A DNA stretch of 64,000 bases, taken from Azospirillum lipoferum 4B (GTDB lineage Bacteria > Pseudomonadota > Alphaproteobacteria > Azospirillales > Azospirillaceae). This document shows positions 36,020 to 44,362 of the stretch, one piece after another. Where the stretch lies: contig NC_016624.1 of NCBI RefSeq assembly GCF_000283655.1, positions 62,001 to 126,000 on the forward strand, in the 5' to 3' direction. Position 1 is the first letter of the stretch. Every line of letters starts with the position of its first letter. The translations under genes and the position numbers were made by a program. A model generated the notes under the pieces. That model had not been told where the DNA came from, did not search any database, and saw only the letters and a program-made list of their open reading frames with translations.

Positions 36020-36227
36020 GGGCGACGGTTTCCTGGTCGAGGATGGACGGATATGGGGCGATGCGCGAGCACTGGATGCATGAAGCGGGATGATCAAAAC
36101 CCGGGCAGGAGCAACCCCCTGCACGCGAAGTGGTCAGACCATCGGCGACAGCATGCCCATTCTGTCGGAAGTTTCAACCGTCCGTGTGCTGGTGCGAAAT
36201 GATTTCCATAAGTCGCAGCGCTGTGAA

Positions 36228-36241
36228 ATGCGACGTCGCAT
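36228..36241. promoter_or_regulatory. 14-bp perfect palindrome between ppc and gntR
   Basis: ATGCGACGTCGCAT reads identically on both strands and lies in the 354-base divergent region, about 210 bases from ppc and 130 from gntR. It may be an operator for an unidentified dimeric regulator; no partner is known. Confidence 0.4.
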
Positions 36242-36278
36242 ATGGGCGGCCCGCAGTGTAAGGCTTGCTTCCCAACTA

Positions 36279-36287
36279 GTATGGTAG
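36279..36287 (+). promoter_or_regulatory. Candidate GntR operator upstream of its own gene
   Basis: GTATGGTAG, within ACTAGTATGGTAGTAT, lies 87 bases upstream of the gntR start. The identical 9-mer, inverted, occurs before the first enzyme gene at 37225-37233. FCD-type GntR regulators bind TGGTATACCA-like or TNGTATNGTA-like sites, so autoregulation is plausible. Confidence 0.55.
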
Positions 36288-36373
36288 TATGCTTCACTGA
36301 TTGTTTCCCCCTGCCCATGCTCCGTATGACGAAGCAGGTGGGGAGAAGGGCGGCCTGACGGGATGGCAAAGCG

Positions 36374-37132
36374 ATGTTGAACAAGATCGACGTGGACTCC
36401 GGGGAGCCGATCGCGCGGCGCGTGTACCGGGTGCTGCGCCAAGCCATCGTGACGATGCAGTTCCGCCCGGGTCAAGCCCTGTCCGAGCAGGAAATCGCCG
36501 ACCAGCTCGGCGTCAGCCGCCAGCCGGTGCGCGAGGCCTTCATCAAGCTGAGCGAGTCCGGGTTGCTGACCATTCGGCCGCAGCGCGGCACCTTCGTCGT
36601 CAAGATCTCGGTCAAGCAGGTGCTCGACGCCCGCTTCGTCCGCGAGGCGGTGGAGACCGCGGTGGTCCGCAAGGCTTGCGAGACCATCACGCCGGCCGGC
36701 CTCGCCGAACTGCGCGACAATCTGAAGGCCCAGTGGGACATCGCTGACGAAGCGGTGCCGGTGCGCTTCCTGGAGCTGGACGAGGCCTTCCACCGCACCA
36801 TCGCCATCGGGGCGGAGTGCGAATATGCCTGGCGCATCGTGGAGGAGACGAAGGCCCAGATGGACCGCGTCCGCTACCTCAGCGTGCCCTATGCCACGCC
36901 GATCCGCCGGCTGATCTCGCAGCATCAGGCGGTGCTGGAGGCCATCGTCGCCCGCGATCCCGCCAAGGCCGAGGCGGCGATGGGCATGCATCTGCGCGAG
37001 ATCCTGACGTCTCTGCCCGAACTGGAAGGCAAGTTCCCCGACCTGTTCACGCTGGAGGATGGGGGGACGCCACCCGCCCCCAAGACCTCCTCGCGGTCTG
37101 CCGGCCGCTCTAAGGTTGCCGGATTGCGCTGA
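36374..37132 (+). CDS. GntR/FCD-family transcriptional regulator of the sugar-acid operon
   Basis: The 252-residue protein has an N-terminal winged helix (residues 15-80; ALSEQEIADQLGVSRQPVREAFIKLSESGLL) and a helical FCD effector domain. Metal/ligand residues are in the DEAFHRTIAIG and ISQHQAVLEAI segments. The FCD group includes UxuR, ExuR and similar sugar-acid regulators. It precedes, on the same strand, the uxuB-type gene after 157 bases. A shared 9-mer in front of both genes suggests it controls itself and the operon, with an uptake intermediate as inducer. Confidence 0.9.
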   Translation: MLNKIDVDSGEPIARRVYRVLRQAIVTMQFRPGQALSEQEIADQLGVSRQPVREAFIKLSESGLLTIRPQRGTFVVKISVKQVLDARFVREAVETAVVRKACETITPAGLAELRDNLKAQWDIADEAVPVRFLELDEAFHRTIAIGAECEYAWRIVEETKAQMDRVRYLSVPYATPIRRLISQHQAVLEAIVARDPAKAEAAMGMHLREILTSLPELEGKFPDLFTLEDGGTPPAPKTSSRSAGRSKVAGLR

Positions 37133-37220
37133 TCGGCGCAGCATCGGCCACTCCCCTTATCAGAGCGCCTTATCATTCCATTGCCGAACAATCCGGGTTG
37201 CCCTCGCCCCCACTCTTTGA

Positions 37221-37240
37221 CATTCTACCATACAAGAATG
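37221..37240. promoter_or_regulatory. Candidate GntR operator upstream of the uxuB-type gene
   Basis: CATTCTACCATACAAGAATG is an interrupted palindrome (CATTCT...AGAATG) containing CTACCATAC, the reverse complement of GTATGGTAG at 36279. It lies 50 bases before the start codon, a position suited to repression. Confidence 0.6.
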
Positions 37241-37289
37241 CGAGCCAAAGCCTCGCGCCAATGCTCCGCCGGGAAGGAAACCGTTTCAC

Positions 37290-38786
37290 ATGCAATCCCC
37301 TGCATCCTCCCCCCTCCCCCGCCTCGGCGCCGCCGGCCTGTCAACCCTGCCGGCGACGGTGGAGCGGCCGGCCTATGACCGCAGGGCGCTGGAACTCGGG
37401 GTCGTCCATCTCGGCGTCGGCGCTTTCCAGCGCGCCCATCAGGCCGCCTACACCGACGCCTTGCTGGAAAAGCGGTTCGGCCCCTGGGGCATTGCCGGCG
37501 TCAGCCTGCGCAGTCCCGATACCCGCGACGCGCTGGAACCGCAGGATGGGCTCTACACCGTCGCGGTGCGCGATGCGGCGGGGGAGCGGCTGCGGGTGAT
37601 CGGCTGCCTGCTGGAACTGCTGGTGGCGCATGAGGATCCCCAGGCGGTGCTGGAGCGGATGTGCCGCCCGTCGGTGCGCATCGTCACCCTGACGGTGACC
37701 GAGAAGGGCTATTGCCACGATCCGGCGACCGGCGCGCTGAACGAGGACCATCCCGACATCCGCCACGACCTGGACAATCCGGGCCAGCCCCGCACCGCCA
37801 TCGGTTTCCTGGCCGAGGCGCTGGCCCACCGCCGCGCCGCCGGGGTGGCTCCCTTCACCGTGCTGAGCTGCGACAACCTGCCGAGCAACGGCGACACGGT
37901 GGCCCGCATCCTGCGCCGCTTCGCCGAACTGCGCGATCCGGACTTCGGCGCCTGGGTCGGGGAAAGCGTCGCCTGCCCGAACAGCATGGTCGACCGCATC
38001 GTGCCCGCCACCACCGAGGCCGACCGCGCCCGCGTGTCCCAATCGCTCGGCATGCAGGATGCGTGGCCGGTGGTGACGGAGCCCTTCACGCAGTGGGTGG
38101 TGGAGGACCGCTTCCCCGCCGGCCGCCCGGCCTGGGAAGAGGTGGGGGTCGAGCTGGTCGCCGACGTCCATCCCTATGAGACGATGAAGCTGCGGCTGCT
38201 GAACGGCAGCCACTCCACCATCGCCTATCTCGGCTATCTGGCGGGTTACGAGACGGTGTCGGACACGATGGCCGATCCCGCCTTCGCCACGCTGGTCCGC
38301 AACCTGATGGACCGCGAGACGGGGCCGACGCTGCATATGCCGCCCGGTGCTGACCTCGATCATTACAAGGACGCGCTGATCGCCCGCTTCCGCAATCCGG
38401 CGCTGCGCCACCGCACCTGGCAGATCGCCATGGACGGCACGCAGAAGCTGCCGCAGCGCCTGCTGAACCCGATCCGCGAGCGCCTCGCCGCCGGGGAGCC
38501 CATCGACCGGCTGGCCTTGGCCGTCGCCGCCTGGATGCGCTACGTCGCGGGCATCGACGAGAAGGGCCAGCCCATCGACGTGCGCGATCCGCTGGCATCC
38601 AAGCTGGCGGAGATCGCGGCATCCGCCGCCGGCAACCCCGACCGGCTGGCCGAGGCGCTGTTCGGCCTGACCGCGGTGTTCGGCGAGGATCTGCCGCGCG
38701 ATCCGCGCTTCACCGGACCGGTCACCGCCGCGCTCAAGCGCCTGTTCGCCGAGGGTGCCCGCGCCGTGGTCGCCGCCACCGCCTGA
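37290..38786 (+). CDS. Mannitol dehydrogenase family protein, fructuronate reductase-type (UxuB-like)
   Basis: This NAD(P)-dependent polyol/uronate dehydrogenase has 498 residues. The N-terminal Rossmann domain includes VVHLGVGAFQRAHQAAYTDALL. The long-chain MDH catalytic motif K-x-R-L-L-N-x-x-H is seen as MKLRLLNGSHSTIAYLG near residue 295, with TVTEKGYCHD before it. The family covers mannitol dehydrogenase, tagaturonate reductase and fructuronate reductase (UxuB). Linkage to uxuA and a GntR/FCD regulator favours D-fructuronate to D-mannonate here. It follows a candidate operator. Confidence 0.88.
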   Translation: MQSPASSPLPRLGAAGLSTLPATVERPAYDRRALELGVVHLGVGAFQRAHQAAYTDALLEKRFGPWGIAGVSLRSPDTRDALEPQDGLYTVAVRDAAGERLRVIGCLLELLVAHEDPQAVLERMCRPSVRIVTLTVTEKGYCHDPATGALNEDHPDIRHDLDNPGQPRTAIGFLAEALAHRRAAGVAPFTVLSCDNLPSNGDTVARILRRFAELRDPDFGAWVGESVACPNSMVDRIVPATTEADRARVSQSLGMQDAWPVVTEPFTQWVVEDRFPAGRPAWEEVGVELVADVHPYETMKLRLLNGSHSTIAYLGYLAGYETVSDTMADPAFATLVRNLMDRETGPTLHMPPGADLDHYKDALIARFRNPALRHRTWQIAMDGTQKLPQRLLNPIRERLAAGEPIDRLALAVAAWMRYVAGIDEKGQPIDVRDPLASKLAEIAASAAGNPDRLAEALFGLTAVFGEDLPRDPRFTGPVTAALKRLFAEGARAVVAATA

Positions 38787-38827
38787 CCCCGCTTCCAAAG
38801 CATCACCTTATTCCAGGGAGTGTTCCC

Positions 38828-39856
38828 GTGGTTGCCTTGACCGTCGAAAAGCCGCATGTGCTGGCCCTTCGCCCCGAAAACGCCCCGGATGCCGGGCCGG
38901 TCAAGGCCGGCGAGGTGCTGGTCCGCGTCCAGCGCGCCGGGATCTGCGGGTCGGACCTGCACATCTACCACGGCTCCAACCCCTTCGCCGTCTATCCCCG
39001 CGTCATCGGCCACGAGTTCGCCGGCACGGTCGAGGCGGTCGGCGACGGCGTGACCAACGTGGCGGCCGGCGACCATGTGGTGGTCGACCCGGTGGTGTCC
39101 TGCGGCCGCTGCTATGCCTGCCGGGCCGGGCGCACCAATGTCTGCGCCAATCTGGAGGTATTCGGCGTCCATCGCGACGGCGGTTTCCGCAACCATGTCG
39201 TGGTGCCGGCGGCCAATGCGGTGAAGGTGCGTTCCGACCTGCCCATCTCCATCGCCGCACTGGCGGAGCCGCTGTCCATCGCCGCGAACGTGCTGTCGCG
39301 CACCGGCATCGGCGCCGACGACACGCTCCTGGTCTATGGCGCCGGGACGGTCGGACTGACGGTGGTGCAGGTCGCCAAGCTGCACGGCGCCCGCTGCATC
39401 GTCGCCGACCTGGACGACAAGAGGCTGGAGCGTGCGAAGGAGTTCGGCGCCGACGTCGTGCTCAATTCCTCGCGCGTGTCGGTTCCCGATGCGGTGCGTG
39501 ACGAGAATGACGGGCTCGGCCCCACGGTGGTGATCGACGGCGCCGGCGTCCCGGCCCTGCTGGAGGAGGCCTGCCGCCTCGCCAGCCCGGCCGCGCGCAT
39601 CGGCCTGCTGGGCTTCTCGCCCGGCCCCTGCAACATCAGCCAGCAGGAAATCGTGAAGAAGGAGCTGACGCTGGTCGGTTCCCGCCTGAACCGCCGCCTG
39701 CTGCCGCAGGTGATCGAGTGGCTGGAGAGCGGCAAGCTGCAGCCGGCCGCCATGATCACCCAGGTCTTCCCGATCGCCGACGCGGCGAGCGCCTTCTCCC
39801 TGATCGAAACCGACCCGTCGAGCACGATCAAGGTGCAGCTCGACTTCGAAGGCTGA
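38828..39856 (+). CDS. Zinc-dependent alcohol dehydrogenase, RspB-like
   Basis: This is a 342-residue MDR oxidoreductase. CAGGGAG precedes the GTG start. Catalytic zinc ligands are Cys40, His62 and Glu63 (GICGSDLHIY, IGHEFAG); the structural zinc site is Cys92/95/98/106. The NAD site is VYGAGTVGLTVVQVAK. The sequence resembles RspB/YjjN-type L-galactonate/L-gulonate 5-dehydrogenases. It sits 41 bases after the uxuB-type gene, so it probably oxidises an aldonate such as L-gulonate to fructuronate, feeding the uxuB and uxuA steps. The substrate is an inference from context. Confidence 0.85.
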   Translation: MVALTVEKPHVLALRPENAPDAGPVKAGEVLVRVQRAGICGSDLHIYHGSNPFAVYPRVIGHEFAGTVEAVGDGVTNVAAGDHVVVDPVVSCGRCYACRAGRTNVCANLEVFGVHRDGGFRNHVVVPAANAVKVRSDLPISIAALAEPLSIAANVLSRTGIGADDTLLVYGAGTVGLTVVQVAKLHGARCIVADLDDKRLERAKEFGADVVLNSSRVSVPDAVRDENDGLGPTVVIDGAGVPALLEEACRLASPAARIGLLGFSPGPCNISQQEIVKKELTLVGSRLNRRLLPQVIEWLESGKLQPAAMITQVFPIADAASAFSLIETDPSSTIKVQLDFEG

Positions 39857-39875
39857 GGGTTTGAGAGCTTTTTTC

Positions 39876-39967
39876 GGCCGTCATTCCCGCGAAGGCGGGA
39901 ATCCAGTCCTTCCGAATGGGGGCATCCCGGCGAAGCCTGGATCCCCGCCTTCGCGGGGATGACGGCC
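39876..39967. repeat. REP-like inverted repeat after the dehydrogenase gene
   Basis: GGCCGTCATTCCCGCGAAGG at 39876 and its near-complement ending ATGACGGCC at 39967 form a ~30-bp imperfect stem with a ~30-base loop. It matches the common proteobacterial intergenic repeat (CGTCATTCCCGCGAA...). The 225-base gap before dctP holds nothing else except a short CCAGTGAAACAATG tandem repeat near 40018-40044. Confidence 0.8.
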
Positions 39968-40081
39968 CGGAAAAGGGGCTGCAAGGCTCACAGCCTCTGA
40001 CCGCCGAGCGGCGGCCACCAGTGAAACAATGCCAGTGAAACAATGGCGGACTGGATCCGCCCATAACGGAGGAACACCAGG

Positions 40082-41119
40082 ATGAACAGCAAGACCCCAA
40101 TTTCCCGCCTGATTTCCCGCCGCACGCTGGCCAAAAGCATCGGTCTCGGCGCCGGCATCGCCGCCGGTGCGACGCTGCTGGGCGGCATCGCCGCGCCGGC
40201 CATCGTCCGCGCCCAGGCCAAGACGACGCTGAAGCTGGGCCACCTCGCCAATGAGGAGAATGTCTGGCACAAGGCCTCGCTGGTCTTCGCCGAGGAAGTC
40301 GCCAAGCGCACCAACGGTGCGGTCGAGGTCAAGGTGTTCCCCAACGAGCAGCTCGGCAAGGAAACCGACCTGATCAAGGGCATCCAGCTCGGCACCATCG
40401 ACTTCACCATCACCGGTGAATCCCTGCAGAACTGGGCGCCGGCCGCAGCATTGCTGGCGGTCCCCTACGGCATCCGCGATCTCGACCATCTCGACAAGGT
40501 CGTCACCGGCGAGCCGGGCCGCAAGATCGCCGAATCCATCGAGCAGAAGACCCAGCTGATCCCGCTGACCTATTTTGCCCGCGGCCCGCGCAACCTGACC
40601 AGCAAGCGCCCGATCAAGTCGCCGGACGAGCTGAACGGCCTGAAGATGCGCGTGCCGAACGTGCCGCTGTTCGTGTCCTTCTGGCAGGGGCTGGGCGCCA
40701 AGCCGACGCCGATGGCCTTCTCGGAGGTCTTCACCGGCCTGCAGAACGACACCATCGAGGCGCAGGAGAACCCGCTGGCCCTCATCAAGTCGGCCAGCTT
40801 CTACGAGGTCCAGAAATACGTGAACCAGACGGAGCACGTCATCAGCTGGATCTATCTGGTCGGCGGATCGAAAAGGATGGGCCGCCTGCCGGCGGAGCAG
40901 CGCACCGCCATCATGGAAGCCGCCAAGGCGGCGCAGGCCGCAGAGCGCAAGCTGTTCATCGAGGACGAGGCCAAGCTGGCCGCCGACCTGAAGGCCAAGG
41001 GCATGGAGTTCGTCACGGTCGACAAGGCCGCCTTCGCCGAGAAGGGCCGTGCCGCCGTGGTCGCGGCGCTGTCGCCGGAGATCAAGCCGATCTACGACGA
41101 AATCCTCGCGGTGAAGTGA
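40082..41119 (+). CDS. TRAP transporter substrate-binding protein, DctP family
   Basis: The periplasmic solute receptor has 345 residues; GGAGG is close to the ATG. The N-terminal SRRTLAKSIGLGAGIAAGATL is a twin-arginine-like leader, cleaved near VRAQA. The mature protein starts KTTLKLGHLANEENVWHKA and includes NEQLGKETDLIKGIQLGTID and the TRAP arginine segment LNGLKMRVPN, which contacts the carboxylate of the ligand. Gene context (uxuB, RspB-like, uxuA) suggests an aldonate or hexuronate ligand. dctQ follows after a 208-base repeat-filled gap. Confidence 0.93.
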   Translation: MNSKTPISRLISRRTLAKSIGLGAGIAAGATLLGGIAAPAIVRAQAKTTLKLGHLANEENVWHKASLVFAEEVAKRTNGAVEVKVFPNEQLGKETDLIKGIQLGTIDFTITGESLQNWAPAAALLAVPYGIRDLDHLDKVVTGEPGRKIAESIEQKTQLIPLTYFARGPRNLTSKRPIKSPDELNGLKMRVPNVPLFVSFWQGLGAKPTPMAFSEVFTGLQNDTIEAQENPLALIKSASFYEVQKYVNQTEHVISWIYLVGGSKRMGRLPAEQRTAIMEAAKAAQAAERKLFIEDEAKLAADLKAKGMEFVTVDKAAFAEKGRAAVVAALSPEIKPIYDEILAVK

Positions 41120-41127
41120 GGGGGCAC

Positions 41128-41295
41128 ACCCTTGCCCTCTCCCGCCTTGGGAGTGTCCCCTCTCCCCCCCGGGGAGAGGGTTAGGGTGAGGGGGGAGCGT
41201 GGCGGGATTTTACCGAGAATCCACCTTGTGCATCCCCCTCACCCCGACCCTCTCCCCGGGGGGAGAGGGAGAACCTCCGGGGCGGGAGAGGGCGT
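41128..41295. repeat. Nested inverted repeat between dctP and dctQ
   Basis: CCCTCTCCCCCCGGGGAGAG at about 41158 with the following TTAGGGTGAGGGGG is mirrored by CCCCCTCACCCCGACCCTCT at about 41234, and an outer pair (CCCTCTCCCGCC / GGCGGGAGAGGG) encloses it. The whole 168-base block can fold on itself. It is a dispersed repeat type common in GC-rich proteobacteria and may stabilise the dctP end of the mRNA. Confidence 0.75.
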
Positions 41296-41327
41296 AATCC
41301 TTCCTCCCAACCGCAAGAGCCTTCTCC

Positions 41328-41831
41328 ATGCGCACAGCCTTTGCCGCCGCGGTGTCGGCCGTATCCGCCCTTTGCCGTTGGGGTACCCTGGCGGCCATCG
41401 GCGTCCTCATCATCGTCGTGACCATCCAGGTGCTGGGCCGCGTTCCCGGCTTTCCGTCCCCGGCCTGGACGGAGGAGGTGGCCCGCTTCGCGCTGGTCCA
41501 TCTCGTCGCCTTCTCCTGCGGTCTGGCGCTGCTGCGCGGCGAGCTGGTGAACGTGGACATGTTCATTCTGCTGCTGCCCAAGCCGGCGCAATGGGCGGTC
41601 GCCCGGCTGGTCGACGTGGCGATCCTGGTCTTCGCCGTCGCCATCATCCCCGGCGCCTGGGACTATGTCGTCGGCAGCATCGGTGAGCGCGCGCGCTCCA
41701 TCAACGTCCCGATGATCTGGGTCTATGTCGTGACGCTGATCATCCCGGTCTCGCTCGCCTTCTTCTCCATCGCCCGCCTTGCCGGGTTCGGACGCGATGC
41801 CGCGCCGCCCAGCCATGGGGAAACCGTCTGA
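41328..41831 (+). CDS. TRAP transporter small permease, DctQ family
   Basis: The 167-residue protein has four membrane helices, the standard topology of the DctQ subunit that docks on DctM. The family segment WTEEVARFALVHLVAFSCGLAL and the charged start of helix 3 (RGELVNVDMFI) are present. Its stop and the dctM start overlap (TGATG at 41829-41833). It belongs to the sugar-acid operon. Confidence 0.92.
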   Translation: MRTAFAAAVSAVSALCRWGTLAAIGVLIIVVTIQVLGRVPGFPSPAWTEEVARFALVHLVAFSCGLALLRGELVNVDMFILLLPKPAQWAVARLVDVAILVFAVAIIPGAWDYVVGSIGERARSINVPMIWVYVVTLIIPVSLAFFSIARLAGFGRDAAPPSHGETV

Positions 41832-43105
41832 TGGTCACCGCACTGTTCCTCACCTTCGCCGTCCTGCTGATCCTGGGCGCACCGGTCGGCATCGCGCTGG
41901 GCGGCGCCTCGGCCGTTTATCTGGTCGGCAGCGACATCGACCTCGCGGTGGTTCCGCAGTTCATGTATGCCGGCATGGACAGCTTCGTGCTGCTCTGCAT
42001 CCCCGGCTTCGTGCTGGCCGGCAACCTGATGAACGGCGGCGGCATCACCGACCAGATCGTTCTGTTCAGCAACCGGCTGGTCGGCCATATCCGCGGCGGC
42101 CTCGGCCTTGCCAACGTGACGGGATCGATGGTGTTCGCCGGCATCTCCGGCACCGCGGTGGCGGAGACCGCCTCCATCGGCGCGGTGATGATCCCGGCGA
42201 TGCGCAAGTCCGGCTACGACGCACCCTTCGCCGCCGCGGTGACCGCCGCCGCCTCCACCGTCGGACCGATCATCCCGCCCAGCGTGCCGATGATCATCGT
42301 CGGCACGTTGACCGGCCTGTCGGTCGGCAAGATGTTCATGGCCGGCGCCATTCCGGGCCTGCTGCTCGGCATCGGCATGATGCTGACGGTCTGGATCCTG
42401 GCGCGGGTGCGCAATTATCCCAAGGAGCCCTGGCAGGGCTTCGGCGCGCTGCTCCGCGCCAGCCGCGGCGCCTTCTGGGCGCTGCTGATGACGGCGATCA
42501 TCCTGTTCGGCATCGTCGGCGGCTATTTCACCCCGACCGAGGCCTCCATCGTCGCGGCGCTCTACGCCTTCGTCATCGGCCTGTTCGTCTACAAGGGCTT
42601 CACCCTGCGCCAGCTGCCGGCGATCCTGCTGGAAAGCGCCATCGGGTCGGGCGGGCTGATCCTGCTGGTGGGCCTCGCCAACGTCTTCGGCTGGATCCTG
42701 ACCAGCGAGCAGATTCCGCAGGCCATCGCCGCCGCGATGCTGGCGCTGACCACCGACAAGTACCTGATCATCCTGATGATCAATATCCTGCTGCTGTTCG
42801 TCGGCACCTTCATGGAGACGATCGCGGCGCTGATCATCCTGTTCCCGCCGCTGCTGGCGGTGGCGACCCAGGTCGGCATCGATCCGATCCATTTCGCCAC
42901 CTTCGCCGTGCTGAACCTGATGATCGGCCTGACCACCCCGCCGGTCGGCGTCTGCCTGTTCGTCGCCGCCAACATCGCGAAGATCTCGCTCGGTGCCATC
43001 ACCAAGGCGATCTGGCCCTTCCTGCTCTGCAACATCGTGATCCTGTTGCTGGTCTCCTACATCCCGGCCCTGTCGCTGTGGCTGCCGAGCCTGCTTTTCC
43101 GCTGA
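41831..43105 (+). CDS. TRAP transporter large permease, DctM family
   Basis: The 424-residue Na+-coupled transport subunit has about 12 helices. DctM signatures include GIPGFVLAGNLMNGGGI-like LCIPGFVLAGNLMNGG, GMVFAGISGTAVAETAS-like GSMVFAGISGTAVAETAS, and the conserved IIPPSVPMIIVG and LTTPPVGVCLFVA loops that bind Na+ in this family. It starts inside the dctQ stop codon and is followed 44 bases later by uxuA. Confidence 0.95.
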   Translation: MVTALFLTFAVLLILGAPVGIALGGASAVYLVGSDIDLAVVPQFMYAGMDSFVLLCIPGFVLAGNLMNGGGITDQIVLFSNRLVGHIRGGLGLANVTGSMVFAGISGTAVAETASIGAVMIPAMRKSGYDAPFAAAVTAAASTVGPIIPPSVPMIIVGTLTGLSVGKMFMAGAIPGLLLGIGMMLTVWILARVRNYPKEPWQGFGALLRASRGAFWALLMTAIILFGIVGGYFTPTEASIVAALYAFVIGLFVYKGFTLRQLPAILLESAIGSGGLILLVGLANVFGWILTSEQIPQAIAAAMLALTTDKYLIILMINILLLFVGTFMETIAALIILFPPLLAVATQVGIDPIHFATFAVLNLMIGLTTPPVGVCLFVAANIAKISLGAITKAIWPFLLCNIVILLLVSYIPALSLWLPSLLFR

Positions 43106-43149
43106 CCCACCAATTCCAAAGCCCCTCTCTTTCCAAGGAGTTCGATGCC

Positions 43150-44346
43150 ATGGAACAGTCCTGGCGCTGGTTCGGCCCCGAAGACGCCATCAAGCTGAAC
43201 CACATCCGCCAAGCCGGCGCCACCGGCGTGGTCACTGCCCTGCACCACATCCCCTATGGCGTCGTCTGGTCGGTCGAGGAGATCCAGAAGCGCAAGGCGA
43301 TGATCGAGTCCGACGAGGAACTCGGCCTCAGCTGGACCGTCACCGAAAGCTTGCCGGTGCACGAGGCGATCAAGATCGGCGAAGGCGACCTGACGGAGCT
43401 GTTCGACAACTACCGCCAGTCGATGCGCAACCTCGCCGCCTGCGGCGTGACCACCATCTGCTACAACTTCATGCCGGTGCTGGACTGGACGCGGACGGAG
43501 CTGGCGGCGGCGCTGCCCGGCGGCGGCACCTCGCTGCGCTTCAACGCCCATGAGCATGCGGCCTTCGACGTCTACATGCTGGAGCGTCCGGGTGCGGAGG
43601 AGGACCATTCGCCGGAGGTCCTCGCGAAGGCCAAGGAGTGGTTCGACCGCTCGTCGGAAAGCGACCGGGCGAAGCTGCTGTCGAACATCATGGCCGGCCT
43701 GCCGGGCGCCTATGACCGCTACGACATCCCCGGCCTGCGCAAGATGATCGCGCGCTTCAACGGCATGACCGCCGACGGTCTGCGCGAGACGCTGGCCCGC
43801 TTCCTGCGCGAGGTGATCCCGACGGCGGAGGAGGTCGGCATCCGCATGGCGATCCACCCCGATGACCCGCCCCGCCCGCTGTTCGGCCTGCCCCGCGTAG
43901 TCAGCACCGAGGACGACCTCGCCCACCTGATCAACGCGGTGAAGTCGCCCAACAACGGCCTGACCTTCTGCACCGGCTCGCTGGGCGCCGGCCAGACCAA
44001 CGACGTGCCGGCGATGGCCAAGCGCTTCGTCGAGGACATCCACTTCGTCCACCTGCGCAACGTCGCCAAGGAGCCGGACGGGTCCTTCGAGGAAGCCGAT
44101 CATCTCGGCGGCGACGTCGACATGGTGTCGGTCGTCACCACCCTGCTGGAGGAGCAGAAGCGCCGCCAGGACGCCGGCAACGACAACTGGCGCCTGCCCT
44201 TCCGCCCGGACCATGGCCACGAGCTGCTGGACGACATCGGCAAGCCGACCCATCCCGGCTATCCGATGATCGGCCGCCTGCGCGGTCTGGCCGAGATCCG
44301 CGGCGTGATGACCGCCGTCGCGGCGATGAAGCAGCTGCCGGTGTGA
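43150..44346 (+). CDS. uxuA: Mannonate dehydratase
   Basis: The enzyme dehydrates D-mannonate to 2-keto-3-deoxy-D-gluconate with Mn2+/Fe2+. It has 398 residues, the E. coli UxuA length, after AAGGAG at 43134. The N-terminus MEQSWRWFGPEDAIKLNHIRQAGA is typical. Metal-site segments AIHPDDPP, FCTGSLGAG, VHLRNV and RPDHGHEL are all present. It ends the operon; the sigma-54 activator gene converges on it, with only 16 bases between stops. No KDG kinase or aldolase gene is in the window. Confidence 0.96.
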   Translation: MEQSWRWFGPEDAIKLNHIRQAGATGVVTALHHIPYGVVWSVEEIQKRKAMIESDEELGLSWTVTESLPVHEAIKIGEGDLTELFDNYRQSMRNLAACGVTTICYNFMPVLDWTRTELAAALPGGGTSLRFNAHEHAAFDVYMLERPGAEEDHSPEVLAKAKEWFDRSSESDRAKLLSNIMAGLPGAYDRYDIPGLRKMIARFNGMTADGLRETLARFLREVIPTAEEVGIRMAIHPDDPPRPLFGLPRVVSTEDDLAHLINAVKSPNNGLTFCTGSLGAGQTNDVPAMAKRFVEDIHFVHLRNVAKEPDGSFEEADHLGGDVDMVSVVTTLLEEQKRRQDAGNDNWRLPFRPDHGHELLDDIGKPTHPGYPMIGRLRGLAEIRGVMTAVAAMKQLPV

Positions 44347-44362
44347 GGACGTCGCGCCGGCC

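Noticed and set aside
41128-41295. CRISPR-like repeat block
   Set aside because: The repeats are nested inverted copies, not regularly spaced direct repeats with unique spacers.
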